Under the pieces are notes generated by a model, which saw only the letters and a list, made by a program, of their open reading frames with translations, was not told where the DNA came from and made no database searches. From NCBI RefSeq assembly GCF_026151205.1, contig NC_087081.1, positions 14,623,340 to 14,687,339 on the forward strand: a stretch of DNA of 64,000 nucleotides, in the 5' to 3' direction. The translations under genes and the position numbers were made by a program. Shown piece after piece: positions 53,592 to 64,000 of the stretch. The number at the start of each line of letters is the position of its first letter. The stretch's first letter is position 1. Source of the stretch: Bolinopsis microptera. Taxonomy: Eukaryota > Ctenophora > Tentaculata > Lobata > Bolinopsidae.

Positions 53592-54275
53592 TCAAAAAGC
53601 TCGCAAAGTTTCACTGCCACCCTGGCCTCCCTCTCCAACATCGACTGCTGCCTTGAATCCCGTATACTCGTTCTTTGAACTAGGATATCGTTCTCGAATC
53701 TTGTTGACAACACATGCTGGCAGGCCATATCGTCGGTTTTTGCCTAAACCGTTCAAGTCCAAGATGTTCAAGAAGGACTTATATCCTGTGTATCGCAACA
53801 TTTTGTTAAACTTTTCAGTTTTCTCCTCTTTGATACACCCATTTTTATTTACCGAGTACGATACAAGGTGCAGCACTTTTTTATTAAGAATAAGCTCATT
53901 GAAATCGTCTGTCAGTGTTATACACTTTCGATCACTCTTCATAACTTCAACTCGCTCAATGTCACAACAACAAAATAATTCCGTTCCAGCGTTTGTAACC
54001 AATGCACATTCGCCACAAGAACACCATTCACTCGGGTCTCTAAGATTTTCGCTTAGCTCCTCCACCTTCTTCTCCTCATCGGATGAACGCTCTTCATACG
54101 AGTCATTATCGCTGGAATGGTCACTCATGTCGCTATACACTGGGTCTTTTGAAACGTCATACCACCTAGGCACCTGTGGTCTGAACTCGTCAGTTTCCTC
54201 CTGGGATGAGTCTTCGTATGAACTTGAATCTTTAGAGTTAGAAGACTCAGATGAATCGCTACCAGTGGATGACAT
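53592..54275 (-). CDS. Kolobok-borne protein with a P2X7 C-terminal-like zinc domain
   Basis: ATG at 54275 (MSSTGSDSSES) to the stop at 53592, 227 residues. Residues 1-85 are Ser/Glu/Asp-rich and acidic. Then follows WCSCGEC, ELFCCC, KCITLTDDFNELIL, KKVLHLVSY, LRYTGY, KNRRYGLPACVVNKIRERYP and YTGFKAAV. This order of motifs is that of the cytoplasmic cysteine-rich ballast domain of P2X7 receptors, known as a zinc-binding domain that also occurs in stand-alone invertebrate proteins. No transmembrane segment is present, so it is not a channel. It is transcribed away from the transposase, with about 250 bp between the start codons, suggesting a shared bidirectional promoter. Role in transposition unknown. 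Confidence 0.8.
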   Translation of the reverse strand: MSSTGSDSSESSNSKDSSSYEDSSQEETDEFRPQVPRWYDVSKDPVYSDMSDHSSDNDSYEERSSDEEKKVEELSENLRDPSEWCSCGECALVTNAGTELFCCCDIERVEVMKSDRKCITLTDDFNELILNKKVLHLVSYSVNKNGCIKEEKTEKFNKMLRYTGYKSFLNILDLNGLGKNRRYGLPACVVNKIRERYPSSKNEYTGFKAAVDVGEGGQGGSETLRAF

Positions 54276-54527
54276 AACCTTGTTGTTGAACAAGAACTTG
54301 TACCTAGATAAAATAGCTAATAGTAATTACATTTTGAATTGCCATTATTCATACACTCAATAACATAATAATTATAACCATTACATCCAAACGATGCCCC
54401 ATCTCATCACTAATATTCTAAAATATCTGTAATTTTTCCGCTCTTTCGAGCAAAAATATAAACTCTTCATAAACATTTTCTTACCCAAATTTCTCTTTTT
54501 GCAGTTCATAACTAGGTGCACCAAATG

Positions 54528-56954
54528 TCTAACTGTTGTGTTGCACATTGCAACAAAAAGCAAGGTACTCCCAGCGGTGAAAGTGATTTTAGGCGTTTTA
54601 TTCGTTGGTACCGTTTTCCCAAAAAGAAAGCTATGCAGAAGAAGTGGACTGCCCGGGTATTACGCCGTATTGCAGACGTTAACCCTGAATCTATGTACGT
54701 ATGTAGCGAACATTTTGAGGATGAAGACTTCGTTTACAGAAACCTACTTGAGGCCGACATGTTCAGTGATGAGCTCCTAGTTGGTCACCATATGAAACTG
54801 AAAGCCGATGCTGTACCCAATACCGATAGAAAGACTGGACTCCTGCGCAAAGGACGACCTCTTGCCACGAAAGCTATAAAACGTATCCATGATGACATTT
54901 CCCAGAATTTGGCAACTGAACAAGCTGAACCATCGTCCAGTTCGTTGGGGTCGAGGGCACCCAAATGTGTGCGAAGATCTATGGGTATGGAGGACATTGA
55001 CAAACTTATTGATCAGAATCAATCGATAGTTGGATCTTTTACTGATGAAATGGAGGTCCTGGTTGATGAACCAATAGTGGAAATTCTTGAGGCTAGTCAC
55101 AAGGATAAGGCTGTACAGCATAGTTTACGAAGCAAGTCGAAGCAGACACAAATTGGGGGATCCTTTAATTCACTTGATAACACTTCATACCTCGACGACT
55201 TGGAAACTTCGGGTTCTGAGTCAGATTTAAACGAAGTTGACGATGACCCTGATTATACCCTGATCAATTCCAGTACCTCTAAAGAACTAGATTTCTCTAG
55301 AAACCATAGTTATAAGAGAAAAAAGACGGGGAAAATGACTCACGTGACGTTTCCTATTTCTAAAGTTATAGGTAAATAGCATGATGATCAAAGTAAACCA
55401 TGTTTATTGTTTATTTATTCGAAAAATCTCTTAGTGCACTAGATTTCGGACTTACTCCTTTTATTCTTGAACTTAATCGATAATTTTCTAGTTGACTGCA
55501 AACGATTGAAGGAGCTATTCAACTATTGTAGTCAGTGTGGGGCTGCTGCAGAGGACAAATCTGTGCACTATGAAGGAGCATTCGTGTCTGTTAGGTATAG
55601 GTGCAAAGGAGGGCACAGTAAAGTTTGGCGTTCGGGAGAGATCAAGCACCAGCAGTCTCTTATTAACGTTGAATTGGTCGGGTCTGTAAAAATGAGTGGC
55701 ATCGGATTTACTGCGCTCCAAGAACTTTTTAGAACTCTGGAAATGCCGATAATGTCGAGCAGTACATTTTATGAACTAGCTAACAGGTGGATTTATCCGG
55801 TTTTTGTGAGAGAATTCACAAAAATGAGAACGGAAATAATATCTGAGCTAAGGGTGACAAAAAACCTGATACTGTGCGGAGATGCACAGTTTGATTCTCC
55901 TGGGTTTTCTGCAAAATTCTGCACATACACCATAATGGATTGTGAGAATAATAAGGTAGTTGACACTATCATTGTGCAGAAGGGACAGTACGAGGGAGAA
56001 CTGGAAAGGCAAGCTTGTCAGGAGCTATTGGATATTCTTATAACAGAGGACAAGCTTGACATTGCCAAATTCGTTAACGATAGACATCAGGGAATTGCCA
56101 AAATGATACGAGAGCAATATCCTGATATCTATCACGGATACGATGTATGGCATATGGCAAAGAATCTGCGAAAGAAATTAAACAATGCAGCTAAGAAACA
56201 TCCATTAATAGGCGCCTGGAATCGCCAGCTTGTGAACCATTTGTGGTGGTGTGCTGAGAATTGTGGTAAAGATCCAGAGCTGCTGGTGGAGATGTTTCAC
56301 TCTTCACTGTTCCACGTATTAAATATACATACATGGGGCAGGAGGACCGAGATACACAAACAGTTTAAGGTTCTCCGTGGTAGGAGGCCATATCCGACGC
56401 TACCTGTCCTGAACAAGAAGTGTTGGCACCCGACCATAAAAAAAGGTGACGACAGAAAGATCAAGTGGTTCAACGTCACTGAAGATGATTTCAAAGCGCT
56501 CTTCAAGATCATAACTGGAACAAAGTTTTCCAACGACATGAAGCAATGCAGCGAATTTCTCCACACAGGTGCACTGGAGTCACTACACAGCACCAAGATC
56601 AAGTATGTGCCAAAATCCACGGCATATAATATGAAAACCAATATTGTGATGATGATGTTCGTTGTGTTAATTCATAATAACGTGTTGGGTATGACCCCGA
56701 CCAAACGATACGAGGTTAGAGATTACTCTCGAGCCAGTAAGCAATACCGTATCAAGACGAAGGTCGTCAAGGACATCATACCTTTCAAGAAGAGTTTGCT
56801 ATCAGACATTACTGGAAACATAGATCTAAATGTAAGGCTCCCTCTTGATCTGTCACGCTACATGAGGCGACCAGTCCCTAAGACCTTTCATAGTATCGAA
56901 AAACCCACCTTGGAGGAATTAAAGGACAAGACATTTTCTAGAATGGGGAAATAA
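54528..56954 (+). CDS. Kolobok THAP-DDE transposase (two exons)
   Basis: ATG 54528 (MSNCCVAHCNKK; an in-frame ATG also lies at 54516). Exon 1 54528-55371, donor G|GTAAAT; intron 55372-55491; acceptor TTTTCTAG; exon 2 55492-56954, stop TAA. The 768-residue product is in phase. Residues 1-90: THAP zinc finger with C-x4-C (CCVAHC), the invariant W (KKWTARV), VCSEHF (C-x2-H) and the AVPN end. Then an acidic linker. The catalytic domain begins with a zinc-knuckle-like FNYCSQCG; triad candidates are LILCGDAQFDS (D), NDRHQGI (D) and GALESLHS (E), with YDVWHMAKN after the second. The protein binds element ends through THAP and does cut-and-paste at TTAA. No stop or frameshift, so it may be active. 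Confidence 0.9.
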
Positions 56955-57545
56955 TTGTAGACCAACAATTTTTTACGCTATTTGTGCAAAACCTCGTTAA
57001 TCAAAACATTATTAATACATATGTTATATTTTAATTCCCATTTTCCTGTAGTGTTACGATTTTTAAAGAATTACTCCACGTCTGTTCCAATTCTTATTTG
57101 TCACCAGTTACTAAAAATTACGTCTCAGTTTACACTACACTTCTTCATCAATAAACTATACACAAATAACACGCCAAGAGTAAGACTGAACATAAACCAC
57201 ATGTATAATCTACGCTATAGGTGCTGTGGTGGATAACGAAAAAAAGTGTGAGGTTACCAAATTAAAACACTATTCAACATGTCGGACACGGTGCAAACTG
57301 CAAACCTAAAGTAATCAGCCGAAAACTGTACACACAAACACTGTGTTTGCATAGCAAGCAACACTCACTGGGGAGTGCGGGGGGAGGGAAGAATGCAAAT
57401 GACGTCACAGCGCGATATCTAATTATGGCTCTAACTTATGATAGGAACATAATAGAAGTTTGAAACTTTCAGAATTTGTTCTTGTCATAGTTACAGTCAA
57501 GTTATCGAAGTTTCAAAGGTGGTTAGTGGGAGGTTTGCACCCCCT

Positions 57546-57900
57546 TTAAAAGTAACGTTACCTCTCCAGGAGGAAAATTCAATGTTCAAGACAACGTAAT
57601 TGTTGAGTTATCTCAAAATCTCCAGAAAAGTCCCCTTTCGGACCGATCAAAAGTTTGCAACTTTAACTTTGCGGATTCCTGTACTCTGGTTGGCTGAATT
57701 GTGTCACGTGGTAGTTGACATACGTTGCATGCCACTTTTCGCGCGCGGTGCCACTTTTCGCGCGCGGTGGTAGCTGCCTGAACATTGGACTGCGCCACGC
57801 GTGCAAATCATGCTTGTTGTCGCGCGCGAGGTCAAGCCGTCTGTTTAAATTAAACCAAGGCCAACTCTAATACCACCACCAGCCGGTAACTTTTCCTGGG
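57546..57900. repeat. 1.4-kb dispersed repeat, copy C, right part
   Basis: Continues copy C after the Kolobok insertion (tttaaaagtaacgttacc..). It has a ~45-bp insertion at 57717-57765 with a doubled gccacttttcgcgcgcggtg. It ends at ccagccggtaactttt. Confidence 0.85.
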
Positions 57901-58274
57901 TTTACGAGACGGAAATTTTGTTGAAAACCGGACGGTTCTATTTATTTTACTTTTGGAGATATACCCCCAACCGGTAGGGTTTGCTGGGTCTAACCTACAC
58001 GCGCGTTTAAAAGAATTTGCACTTTCATTTTGAAATTGCTCTAACCAGAGCCCTCTCGCTTGCAGTAGCGCGCGACCGCCGTAGGCGGCAAAGCACAAAG
58101 GATATATATATTCAACTTGTGAAACAAGCGCGTCACGGCAGTACGCGTATACACATGGCTATGTGAATTTTAAAACGTTCACTTTGACAAACTATAACTC
58201 TCCACCAATCAAGTCAAAGTTCGATTTTAAAATATCAAAAGAAAGTAGAGAATTTCGCCAACACGAATGGGGGT
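57901..58274. other. No recognisable gene
   Basis: Replaces the part of copy C that would follow. A short minus-strand frame (58098-57850) has no family signature. Confidence 0.4.
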
Positions 58275-58352
58275 CCCTTGTCATACGTTGTATGACCCGC
58301 CGCGCACGAAGTGCGCGGCTCCCCCTGTAGCGTCGAAGACGCTACAGGGGGT
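58275..58352. repeat. GC double hairpin, fragment of the 1.4-kb repeat family
   Basis: catacgttgtatgacccg, then hairpin GCCGCGCACGAAGTGCGCGGC and hairpin CCCCCTGTAGCGTC-GAAG-ACGCTACAGGGGG. The first hairpin is identical to that in copies A (14081) and B (20579). The second is complete only here. Confidence 0.8.
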
Positions 58353-59290
58353 CATAGCCGTTTTGCAAACAATAACAAACCAAAAGGGAACTCAGTCAGT
58401 TCCCTCCATAATAAAGCGCCGCGCCATACGTGATTGTACTGAATATTTGTGTGTCGCCAATACGAAATGCTTGCGGAGAACATGTTTGTGGCTTTTGACT
58501 TGGATCCAGCTTTATTAATTATAAATTCGATCGACCTTTATTACTATTTTATTCGTAATGGTTTTGAACTTGAATTATTCTAGTTTATCTACTCGATCTA
58601 CCGTTAGTTATTTCGATCCTTGATTGCTGCTGTTTAGGTAGGATTATAGGATAGCTTTCGCTTTTAGAGCCATCTGCACTGTATACTAGTATTGTTAATG
58701 CAAGTTGAATGAATGTATATTTTAGGGGATTGGGTCTTGTTTAAGCATTTCATATCATTTAATTGAAAGGTATACCGGTCGGACCTGTTTGTGTATAAGT
58801 ATAAAGGCACATAATATTTTGAACCTTGAAAACACAGTGTTCGGTTTCTGTAGATATTTAACTTTACTGTAACCTGCTCATGCCTATCCTGATCCCAGAA
58901 ATATTATCAGTTTTATCATATCAGTATGTTCAACAGGTCAGACGTTTTAGTAATATATAATCGACAATTGTGACTGGTTTAACCTGCATAATTTCTTATT
59001 GGGCGACAGCTGTCCGGCAGCGACATCTGTCCGACAGCCGAATTGGGGATTTCGGACAGATTTCGCTGTCGGACAGGAGCAGTTTTTGGCGACATTGTCC
59101 GAATTTCGGATCATTATATATTGTAACTTCGGTTCACATTCGTATTTCACAAGCTCACAGGTAATCTCGTGACGTTGCTCCCATTGTTCTAATGCTGATG
59201 TGATCTGTTGAGATCTGATCAATCGATACGTGATTGACCAGTTGCGGACAGGATCGTGCTAGCCGTACACTAACAAGCTGTCGATCACAT
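58353..59290. other. No gene; inverted cluster of CTGTCCGACAG motifs
   Basis: Around 59005-59080 the motif ctgtccgacag / ctgtcggacag recurs four to five times on both strands. Otherwise nothing recognised. Confidence 0.45.
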
Positions 59291-59293
59291 CAC

Positions 59294-60455
59294 AGGTGTT
59301 TCTAATATGTCTCATATGTTTTTTTACACTCTGTGTTTACTCGACGATTTGCTTAATTATAACAGTAAACCATTTATGTGGAATTAATATTTGATCGTAC
59401 CTTTACCATTTAAGCCCTCGAACATTGATATTAAAACAAAGAGCTCAGTTTGTATTATAGATTTAAACATCAAGTGGGACGTTGAATACGTGACTTGTGT
59501 GGAGGCTCCTGCCTGCCCTTTAAATCAACGGTTTAAGTGTATACGTCTTTATTAATGTTGCCTCCGATTTCACTACACTGACAACATTCACTTTTTATTT
59601 TTTGTGTTATTTTTTACTTGGGATCTCATATCATAAAATTTTATCATCGCAATACGGGTATTAATTTACCTCCCAGCGGTGAGACACCGCTTCCCTCCAT
59701 CGCCATGTTTGAAGCTCTCCCATCATCTGTTCTACTTCAGAGGGAAGTGATTTATTTTATATTTTAAAATTATTATTATTCCAGTATAACAAATACATTT
59801 TTTAATCGTGTAAAATCGTCTAAATTGTTTAACCACTCCCGGACGAATTGCCATTATAATAGGCCCGACAGAATGTGAGGGCTTATTATACCTACATCAC
59901 ATCGCTGCTAGGAAACCAGTTATTAAGTGTTTCTAATATGTCTCATATATTTGTTTACACTCTGTGTTTACTCGACGATTTGCTTAATTATAACAGTAAA
60001 CCATTTGTGTGGAAATAACATTTGATCGTACCTTTACTATTTAAGCCCTCAAATATCCCTCGAACATTGATAATGATATTAAAACAAAGAGCTCAGTTTG
60101 TATTATAGATTTGAACATCAAGTGGGACGTTGAATACGTGACTTTTGTGAAGGCCCCTCATGCCTGCCCTTTAAATTGTTTAACCACTCCCGGACGAATT
60201 GCCATAATAATAGGCCCGACAGAATGTGAGGGCTTATTATACCTACATCACATCGCTGCTAGGAAACCAGTTATTAAGTGTTTCTAATATGTCTCATATA
60301 TTTGTTTACACTCTGTGTTTACTCGACGATTTGCTTAATATTATAACAGTAAACCATATGTGTGGAAATAACATTTGATCGTACCTTTACTATTTAGGCC
60401 CTCAAATATCCCTCGAACATTGATAATGATATTAAAACAAAGAGCTCAGTTTGTA
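59294..60455. repeat. ~350-bp tandem repeat, three copies
   Basis: Unit starts gtgtttctaatatgtctcatat and contains ctctgtgtttactcgacgatttgc and caaagagctcagtttgtatt. Starts near 59294, 59929 and 60280. The first unit is longer because of about 300 bp of extra AT-rich sequence (59535-59830). The array is broken at 60455 by a LINE fragment and resumes at 62090. Confidence 0.85.
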
Positions 60456-61159
60456 TTGAATGTAATGAGGTAACTTTCACAATCAAAGAGTGCAAAGAGA
60501 CAAAATATCTTGGCCTCATTCTAGATAGTAAATTAAACTTCAAAAGCCATGTAGATTATATTATTAGGAAGGTCATGAAGAGAATTGGTGCCATGTATAG
60601 AAGTAAAGCACTGCTACCCATTAAATATAGGAAAATGTTTGCCAATGCACTCATGTTACCACAATTCGATTTAGACACGATCTATTGTAGAGCTGGCAAG
60701 ACAAAACTTGCTGAACTTGACACTCTGTACAAAAAGGTAGCCAAAATAGCTCTCAACGTTCCACAAACAGAGAGCAGCCTTAATGTTTATAGAGACATGA
60801 AATGGTTACCACTCCATCTTAGACGACAACTCCATCTGTCAAATTATATGTTTAGAATCATCCATGACAATTGTCCTACAAACTTTATGAACAAATTTAG
60901 TTACATATCAGGAGGTAGTAGGAGCGGCGAAAGCTGCAACTTATATGTTAATAGATCAACATCACATAAAAACTTTCAATACTTGGGGGCAAAATGTTGG
61001 AATAATGTTCCAACAGATCTACGAAATCTGCCCGATGTTAAAAGCTTTAGTGATTCGTATAAGAAACAGCTACTCTCATCTATAACAACAGACCCTAATT
61101 ATACCGTCGACAATTCATATGACAAATTTTACACTGCAATCATAGTCGACGATAACTAA
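60456..61159 (+). pseudogene. CR1/L2-like LINE reverse transcriptase C-terminus, 5'-truncated
   Basis: Open from about 60456 (ECNEVTFTIKECKETKYLGL) through ILDSKLNFKSHVDYIIRKV, RIGAMYRSKALLP, AELDTLYKKVAKIAL, MKWLPLHLRR and the terminal CWNNVPTDLRNLPDVKSF to the stop at 61159. This is the thumb/connection part after the YADD motif; catalytic RT motifs are missing. The 5' end abuts a repeat unit at the phrase tcagtttgtatt and the repeat resumes at 62090, so the fragment plus 3' UTR (to about 62090) is an insertion into the array. Confidence 0.85.
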
Positions 61160-62089
61160 GTATCTTCTAATTCTTTTAAATCTGAGGCATATATAATTGA
61201 TGTATCGAAAGGATATTCTCTTTTTTTACCACCTTACCATTCTGATTGATTTTGCACATGACTGACATGTTTTAACTGGAGAAGGGGTTCGCACAGTGGT
61301 AGTTTTATAAACCACTTTTAATTTATTGACCTATTATACCTAGTGGTAGTTTTATAGACCAAATTTAATTTATTAACTTATTATACTTAATATTTATTTT
61401 TGGTGACTGTATCACCCAGTTTTAACATTTGATAATTGTACAGTTTATTGACGACACATTGACTGAATGTTATTTTATATTCTAATTTATATTCTAGATA
61501 TTTTATTTATTTTTCAACAGACGACATCTTCCTGTTTTTTCTTTTCTATATTAGTTACTCATATCTCTTGTACAGACTGTTTTACAAGGACATTGACAGA
61601 TGATACTCACATTAGGCATTCATTATTGCATCTAAATTATTTCACTTGCATTAGGTTTAGAAATTTATTCTCTAGTTAACAGATTCAAATGTATAATTAA
61701 TTTGTAGTATGACAGTAAGGTATCGTATATAAGAAGTTATTGAATTTTGCTTGGGCTATTATATTGACTATTGAGGTTTAATGATGATATGGAATTTGAA
61801 TATTATATATTAATTTACACTGTGTGGTTGGGGCATTTTGCATAGTAAATATGGTTACTACTCCTATATATCATATTATTTGATTGGTATTCGATTTCTG
61901 ATTATTTTCCTAGGAATATGATTATTATATCTCAATTTGGCTTTAGGTAGGGTGCCCCGCTAAAAAGCTAAAAGAACTGGATTCTTCCAGGAAGCATCCC
62001 GTGCACAGAGCTTGGTCTACATATATATTAAATTATTAACCAATAACCATTCATTCTGTATGTGCACGAAAATTTATTTCGATCATTTA
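61160..62089. other. AT-rich 3' UTR/flank of the LINE fragment
   Basis: Holds a doubled phrase gtggtagttttata (61300, 61343) and no gene. Confidence 0.5.
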
Positions 62090-62425
62090 TAGATTTAAAC
62101 ATCAAGTGGGACGTTGAATACGTGACTTTTGTGAAGGCCCCTCATGCCTGCCCTTTAAATTGTTTAACCACTCCCGGACGAATTGCCATAATAATAGGCC
62201 CGACAGAATGTGAGGGCTTATTATACCTACATCACATCGCTGCTAGGAAACCAGTTATTAAGTGTTTCTACTATGTCTCATATATTTGTTTACACACTGT
62301 GTTTACTCGACGATTTGCTTTATTATAACAGTAAACCATTTGTGTGGAATTAACATTTGATCGTACCTTTACCATTTAAGCCCTCGAACATTGATATTAA
62401 AACAAAGAGCTCAGTTTGTATTAAA
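62090..62425. repeat. ~350-bp tandem repeat, fourth copy
   Basis: tagatttaaacatcaagtgggacg... gtgtttctactatgtctc... caaagagctcagtttgtatt. Continues the array of 59294-60455. Confidence 0.85.
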
Positions 62426-63660
62426 TTTTATTTGAATTAGGTATTTTTAAACCCAATTAGTAATGTTGCTTTTAATTATAATTTTCCATAGCAAGGACTA
62501 ATCAAGTGTAATATGTAACAAGATAACATCAGTATTCTCTAAACTGTATATTATGCAGGCAAGTTATTTGACTTTAAGTGTCTATTTAAATTGACCATAG
62601 GTCATTTTCAAGGTCGCAGACGGTTGAATTTTTGCATTTGAAGGTTTATATTGTATGTTATCACAAGTTATCACTTGAGTTACAATCAGTACAATGCGCT
62701 TATTTAATTCAATACTCAGGTAACGTGTTGACTCTTGGCCCGGTAATAACTTAATAATGAGCCGAGAATAAGGGTTAAAGTTCGGTATCCATAATGGAGA
62801 CTGAGAGGAAGATATTGTCGAAGTATCCCCTCACTTGACTCATCGGTATGATATCTGACCATAATGAAAAAAAAAGACTTCGCACATGCAGTCCATGTTC
62901 TAGTTCTTGGTCTGCACTCTGCAATCTACCATGTAAGTGAATTTTATTGATAAGTTATTTGCGATCTGATCAGCTAACAACGCTTTTAGTAAAACCAAAA
63001 ACTATGTTATCACAAGATGTACACATGATGATCGCAATTAGGTCACTACTTAATTACTACGATAGGATGTCAATCTATATACATTATCTTATTCTACACA
63101 CATACCTTAGGGTGCGGTTGGCCGTCGCGGGGCTCACACGTGGGCGGATTCCCGCGTAATTTTCGAAGTAAATTTGTACAAAGTGTAACTTTCGTGAGCA
63201 CTATCTCAATCTGTGCGCGTACATTACATTTACATATTATTTTGTCGACAAAAATATGAATTATAGCGAGGCCGATGTTTTTTTTTGGATAACTTTTTAT
63301 CCATTTGTCTAAACTTCACTCTGTAAAAAGTTATTGGTAGTTCTAACTTCTAAGGTTTAAAGTTGTTCTAAGAACTTGAAAGAACACCGTGTTCTTTCAA
63401 GTTTTTACGTCACCATTTGCATTGCCCATCATACTCCATAGCAACCGCAACGGGTCCCCTAGCAACTGTTTCAAAATTTTGACTTTCTATCATCGTCTAA
63501 AGCATTACCTTTTATTTACTATAGCCTTGTCGAAGCCTTGTGATTTACAGTCATGATCTGGTGAATCTTTTGATTGGTCGGTGGCTTTCACAACGCGTCC
63601 CCATTCTCCAACTCCTGCTGCTGGAGAGAGAGACTCCCAAATTATATACCATAGATATAT
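62426..63660. other. No recognisable gene
   Basis: AT-rich sequence. Contains a perfect small palindrome acttgaaagaacac-c-gtgttctttcaagt (63376-63404 region). Confidence 0.45.
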
Positions 63661-63689
63661 TGGGGGGGGGGGTGACATGTCTCCAATGT

Positions 63690-63895
63690 CTCCCGCACCT
63701 TATCTTTCCGAAAAAGACAAAGACATTGGAGACATTGGAGACACAGCTTTTGGAGACATTGGAGACATTGGGGACATTAGAGACACAGCTTTTGGAGACA
63801 TTGGAGACATTGGGGACATTGGGGACATTGGGAACATTAGGGACATAAAATGGATATTAGGGGCATTGGAGACATTGGAGACACAGCTTTTGGAG
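63690..63895. repeat. 9-bp tandem repeat (GGAGACATT)n
   Basis: ggagacattggagacattggggacatt units interrupted by acacagctttt. The 9-bp period keeps a frame open (LETLGTLGT), producing a spurious open frame at 63540-63848. Confidence 0.9.
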
Positions 63896-64000
63896 ACTCC
63901 TCCTCCTCTTTCTCCTTCCAGTCCTCCTCAGTCATTCTCCTCCTCCTCCTGGGTCCTCCTCCTGGGTCCTCCTCTTCCTCTTCATCCTCCTCCTCTTCCT
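63896..64000. repeat. CTCCTC-rich simple sequence at the right edge
   Basis: ctcctcctcctgggtcctcctc-type low-complexity sequence running off the window. Confidence 0.9.

Larger units (their letters stand above)
53055..57545. mobile_element. Complete Kolobok transposon (TTAA target)
   Basis: Ends AGGGGGTGCAAACC (53055 on) and GGTTTGCACCCCCT (to 57545) are inverted. TTAA is duplicated (53051-53054, 57546-57549), and the interrupted repeat (copies A and B read cctcttttaaaagtaacg) shows the exact empty site. The 4491-bp element carries a THAP-DDE transposase gene (54528-56954, +) and a divergent P2X7C-like gene (53592-54275, -). TTAA duplications, AGGG-type termini and THAP-DDE transposases are the defining Kolobok features. 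No lesion was found in either gene. Confidence 0.9.

Noticed and set aside
63540-63848. LETLGTLGT-repeat open frame
   Set aside because: A 9-bp simple repeat keeps the frame open; there is no gene context.

Overview
The window is animal nuclear DNA, AT-rich and dominated by transposable elements. This is shown by spliceosomal introns (GT..AG with usual donors), a GPI-anchor signal, THAP and PHD zinc fingers, a sushi-like exon, and Kolobok, Merlin, mariner-like, hAT and CR1-like elements side by side. No bacterial operon layout, rRNA, tRNA or CRISPR array was seen. A marine invertebrate such as a sponge or cnidarian would fit, but the species cannot be named from this sequence.

Layout. 0-7 kb: the last exon of a small lysine/cysteine-rich gene running off the left edge, an 11-bp satellite, a nested pair of non-autonomous DNA transposons, and a sushi-like exon (- strand). 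7-13.4 kb: small inverted-repeat elements, then a heavily decayed endonuclease-RT LINE. 13.4-21.3 kb: two almost identical 1.4-kb repeats flanking LINE ORF1 genes of an unusual kind (AlkB-like 2-oxoglutarate dioxygenase plus SGNH hydrolase) and a PHD-finger LINE ORF1. 21.3-24.5 kb: a complete four-exon host gene for a secreted, cysteine-rich, GPI-anchored protein, with a 1.14-kb foldback element in intron 2 and a perfect 27-bp-arm palindrome in intron 1. 24.5-29.3 kb: a terminal-inverted-repeat element and fragments of a restriction-like-endonuclease (RLE) retrotransposon, one carrying a hAT MITE with a perfect 8-bp target duplication. 29.6-34.9 kb: a decayed but intron-containing family B DNA polymerase gene of the protein-primed, Maverick-like kind, followed by a two-exon gene of unknown function. 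35.5-39 kb: a Merlin transposon with a near-intact transposase and satellite-rich ends, set between inverted RLE retroelement pieces, then a hairpin MITE. 39.4-45.3 kb: satellites, two CR1-like RT pseudogenes, telomere-like MITEs and an unrecognised gene-like remnant. 46-52.3 kb: a near-complete CR1-like LINE with an intact 1195-codon ORF2 and a deleted AlkB/SGNH ORF1, with a TIR element just ahead of its ORF1. 53.05-57.55 kb: a complete, apparently intact Kolobok transposon with TTAA duplication, a spliced THAP-DDE transposase and a divergent gene with a P2X7-C-terminus-like zinc domain. 57.5-64 kb: repeat fragments, a 350-bp tandem repeat interrupted by a LINE RT fragment, and simple repeats at the right edge.

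The genes do not form one pathway. The best candidates for new biology are the AlkB-SGNH LINE ORF1 proteins (three independent copies), the P2X7C-like gene carried by Kolobok, the intron-bearing Maverick-like polymerase with its companion gene, and the GPI-anchored protein hemmed in by transposons on all sides.
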